A stretch of 64,000 nt of DNA from Dyella sp. ASV21 (lineage in GTDB: Bacteria > Pseudomonadota > Gammaproteobacteria > Xanthomonadales > Rhodanobacteraceae). This document shows positions 63,279 through 64,000 of the stretch, in pieces. The translations under genes were made by a program, and so were the position numbers. Position 1 is the first letter of the stretch; every line of letters starts with the position of its first letter. The stretch covers positions 1-64,000 of the forward strand of contig NZ_JAELTT010000005.1 of the NCBI RefSeq assembly GCF_016428975.1, in the 5' to 3' direction. The notes under the pieces were generated by a model. It was not told the DNA's origin. It saw only the letters and a list, made by a program, of their open reading frames with translations, and did no database searches.

Positions 63279-63846
63279 GGTGGTGATCCCTAGTGAGTTG
63301 AGTAGAGGCAGATGCCCAACACGGCCGAAGGCCAAAGGGGTACCCCTAGCCAAAACGAAATCGCAGATACCCGGGGGGGCGAAACGTGTTTTGTGTAAAC
63401 GTGTGACGTGTACCCTGCACTGAGACATCTGCATCACCTGGTCAAAAACCGGATCGGCCTAGCCACCGGGGGTAGGTCCGCTTCGTGGGGGCGCACGTTA
63501 ATGGAGTCCTCCACAAATATCCAGCATTGTTGTTGCTTCCTGGTTCCCGCCTGGCTACTCTGGCCACCTTCTTTCTTCCCTAGCGATAGGGTTCTTTCTT
63601 CAAAGGAGAGGGGGAGGGTCTTCTATAGAACAGGCTTCTATAGGGGGAGGGGGGATATGTAGAAAGAGCAGGATTTCTATACAGAACCGGGGGTTATATA
63701 TGAGCAAGGAGTTCTGTATTAGGGCGGTTCTTTGGGCAGTAGTCCTAGTGTTTGTAGTGGCTTGGGTGGGTACAGTAATCCGGGGTTGATGGAGTCGTTG
63801 TTGCTCATCTAGGGTTAATGGGGAACCTACAGGATCCCTAAAGCCC
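63279..63846. promoter_or_regulatory. 568-bp divergent control region of the element
   Basis: No gene. Holds GGCC-GAA-GGCC (63323-63333); the 12-bp palindrome AGGGGTACCCCT (63336-63347); three ACGTGT copies (63384-63411); a hairpin CCCTA-GCGA-TAGGG followed by TTCTTTCTT (63578-63600), terminator-like on the plus strand; and CTATAG-centred repeats at 63620-63628, 63635-63643 and 63674-63686 with a related TTCTGTAT at 63712. Must carry promoters for both arms; composition (purine-rich GGGGGAGG tracts, AT patches) differs from flanking genes. Confidence 0.7.
63578..63600 (+). terminator. Candidate terminator in the control region
   Basis: CCCTA, GCGA (GNRA-type) loop, TAGGG then TTCTTTCTT. The stem is only 5 bp. 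Confidence 0.4.
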
Positions 63847-64000
63847 ATGTCCCATCAGTTGATGACGGTGGCCGACCTCAAGCAGGCGCTGCCGAAAGGT
63901 CTCCAGCACCAGGCCAATCAAGAGTTCGCTGACAAGGTGAACTCGATCGTGGCGGACCCGGAAGCGGCGGAAGAGGTGAGGAACAACTTCCTCACATACG
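63847..64000 (+). CDS. First rightward gene of the element (partial)
   Basis: 51 codons before the window ends: MSHQLMTVADLKQALPKGLQ, then a helical stretch ending RNNFLTY. Soluble, helical, acidic. No family can be assigned from so little. It starts a rightward set, likely replication or late genes by position. The ribosome site is poor (AGGA 15 nt upstream). Confidence 0.65.
   Translation, partial: MSHQLMTVADLKQALPKGLQHQANQEFADKVNSIVADPEAAEEVRNNFLTY

Larger units (their letters stand above)
50180..64000. mobile_element. Integrated N4-like phage element (left part)
   Basis: tRNA-Leu as probable attachment gene, then a tyrosine recombinase and a long leftward gene series including dUTPase, antirestriction protein, an AAA ATPase and both halves of an N4-type two-subunit RNA polymerase, then the start of rightward genes at 63847. 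The right end and attR are outside the window. No repressor gene, capsid, terminase or replication gene is visible in this part, so it may be a complete prophage or a remnant. Confidence 0.85.

Noticed and set aside
50265-64000. CRISPR array or known defence system in the element
   Set aside because: No regularly spaced repeats of CRISPR size and no Cas, toxin-antitoxin, Abi, retron or nuclease-type defence protein was recognised.

Overview
The window reads as about 50 kb of chromosome from a high-GC gammaproteobacterium, followed by the first ~14 kb of an integrated phage-type element. Housekeeping gene content, the rpfE-like/recJ pair, divergent acnA and acnB, and the tpiA-secG-tRNA-Leu order point to the Xanthomonadales (Rhodanobacteraceae such as Dyella, Luteibacter or Rhodanobacter are my best guess). 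That placement is inferred from gene content, not from an alignment.

Chromosomal part (1-50264). RNA processing and modification: RNase E and RluC, divergent, at the left; RluB next to the condensin genes scpB and scpA at 26-30 kb. 4.8-14.8 kb: a CPBP-type membrane protein, pterin dehydratase, NfuA, two monoheme cytochromes c, a secreted GH18 protein, a TraB-type membrane protein and the agmatine-to-putrescine genes aguB and aguA, separated by a PEBP-like gene and an AraC regulator. 15-26 kb: an ABC-F ATPase, an RpfE-like protein, RecJ, an exported amidohydrolase, an azoreductase with a divergent LysR regulator, a YbdL/YafV-type transaminase and amidase pair, and ArsC. 30-47.7 kb: DinB, a PilZ protein, an acyl-CoA ligase, a lipoprotein, AcnA and AcnB, a LysR regulator, a DUF2461 protein, exonuclease I, oligoribonuclease, FolP, GlmM and a 2-oxoglutarate/Fe(II) oxygenase. 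48-50.3 kb: an SDR enzyme, TpiA, SecG and tRNA-Leu(GAG).

Element (from 50265 to past the right edge). A tyrosine recombinase lies just downstream of tRNA-Leu. Facing it is an almost unbroken leftward series of about 30 small genes (63278 to 51417), many joined by ATGA or TGATG stop/start overlaps. They include an AlpA/excisionase-like HTH protein, a KlcA/ArdB antirestriction protein, a dUTPase, an AAA ATPase, a DUF2493/SLOG protein, several CxxC zinc-ribbon microproteins and a single-subunit (T7-family) RNA polymerase encoded as two polypeptides. The N-terminal part (267 aa, 60407-61210) ends after the DxRGR motif. The C-terminal part (408 aa, 57622-58848) carries motifs A, B and C and the C-terminal foot. 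This is the arrangement and size of the heterodimeric RNAPII of coliphage N4, but here five small genes lie between the halves and the whole sits beside an integrase in a tRNA locus. The element is therefore best read as an integrated, presumably temperate, relative of N4-type podoviruses. Its rightward genes start at 63847 and run out of the window.

The two gaps around the divergence point (62678-62933 and 63279-63846) carry dense hairpins, palindromes and repeats. Among them are CTATAG-centred repeats resembling the core of T7/SP6-type promoters and a 6-bp-stem, 3-nt-loop hairpin resembling N4 virion-RNAP promoters. These are the strongest candidates for something undescribed.
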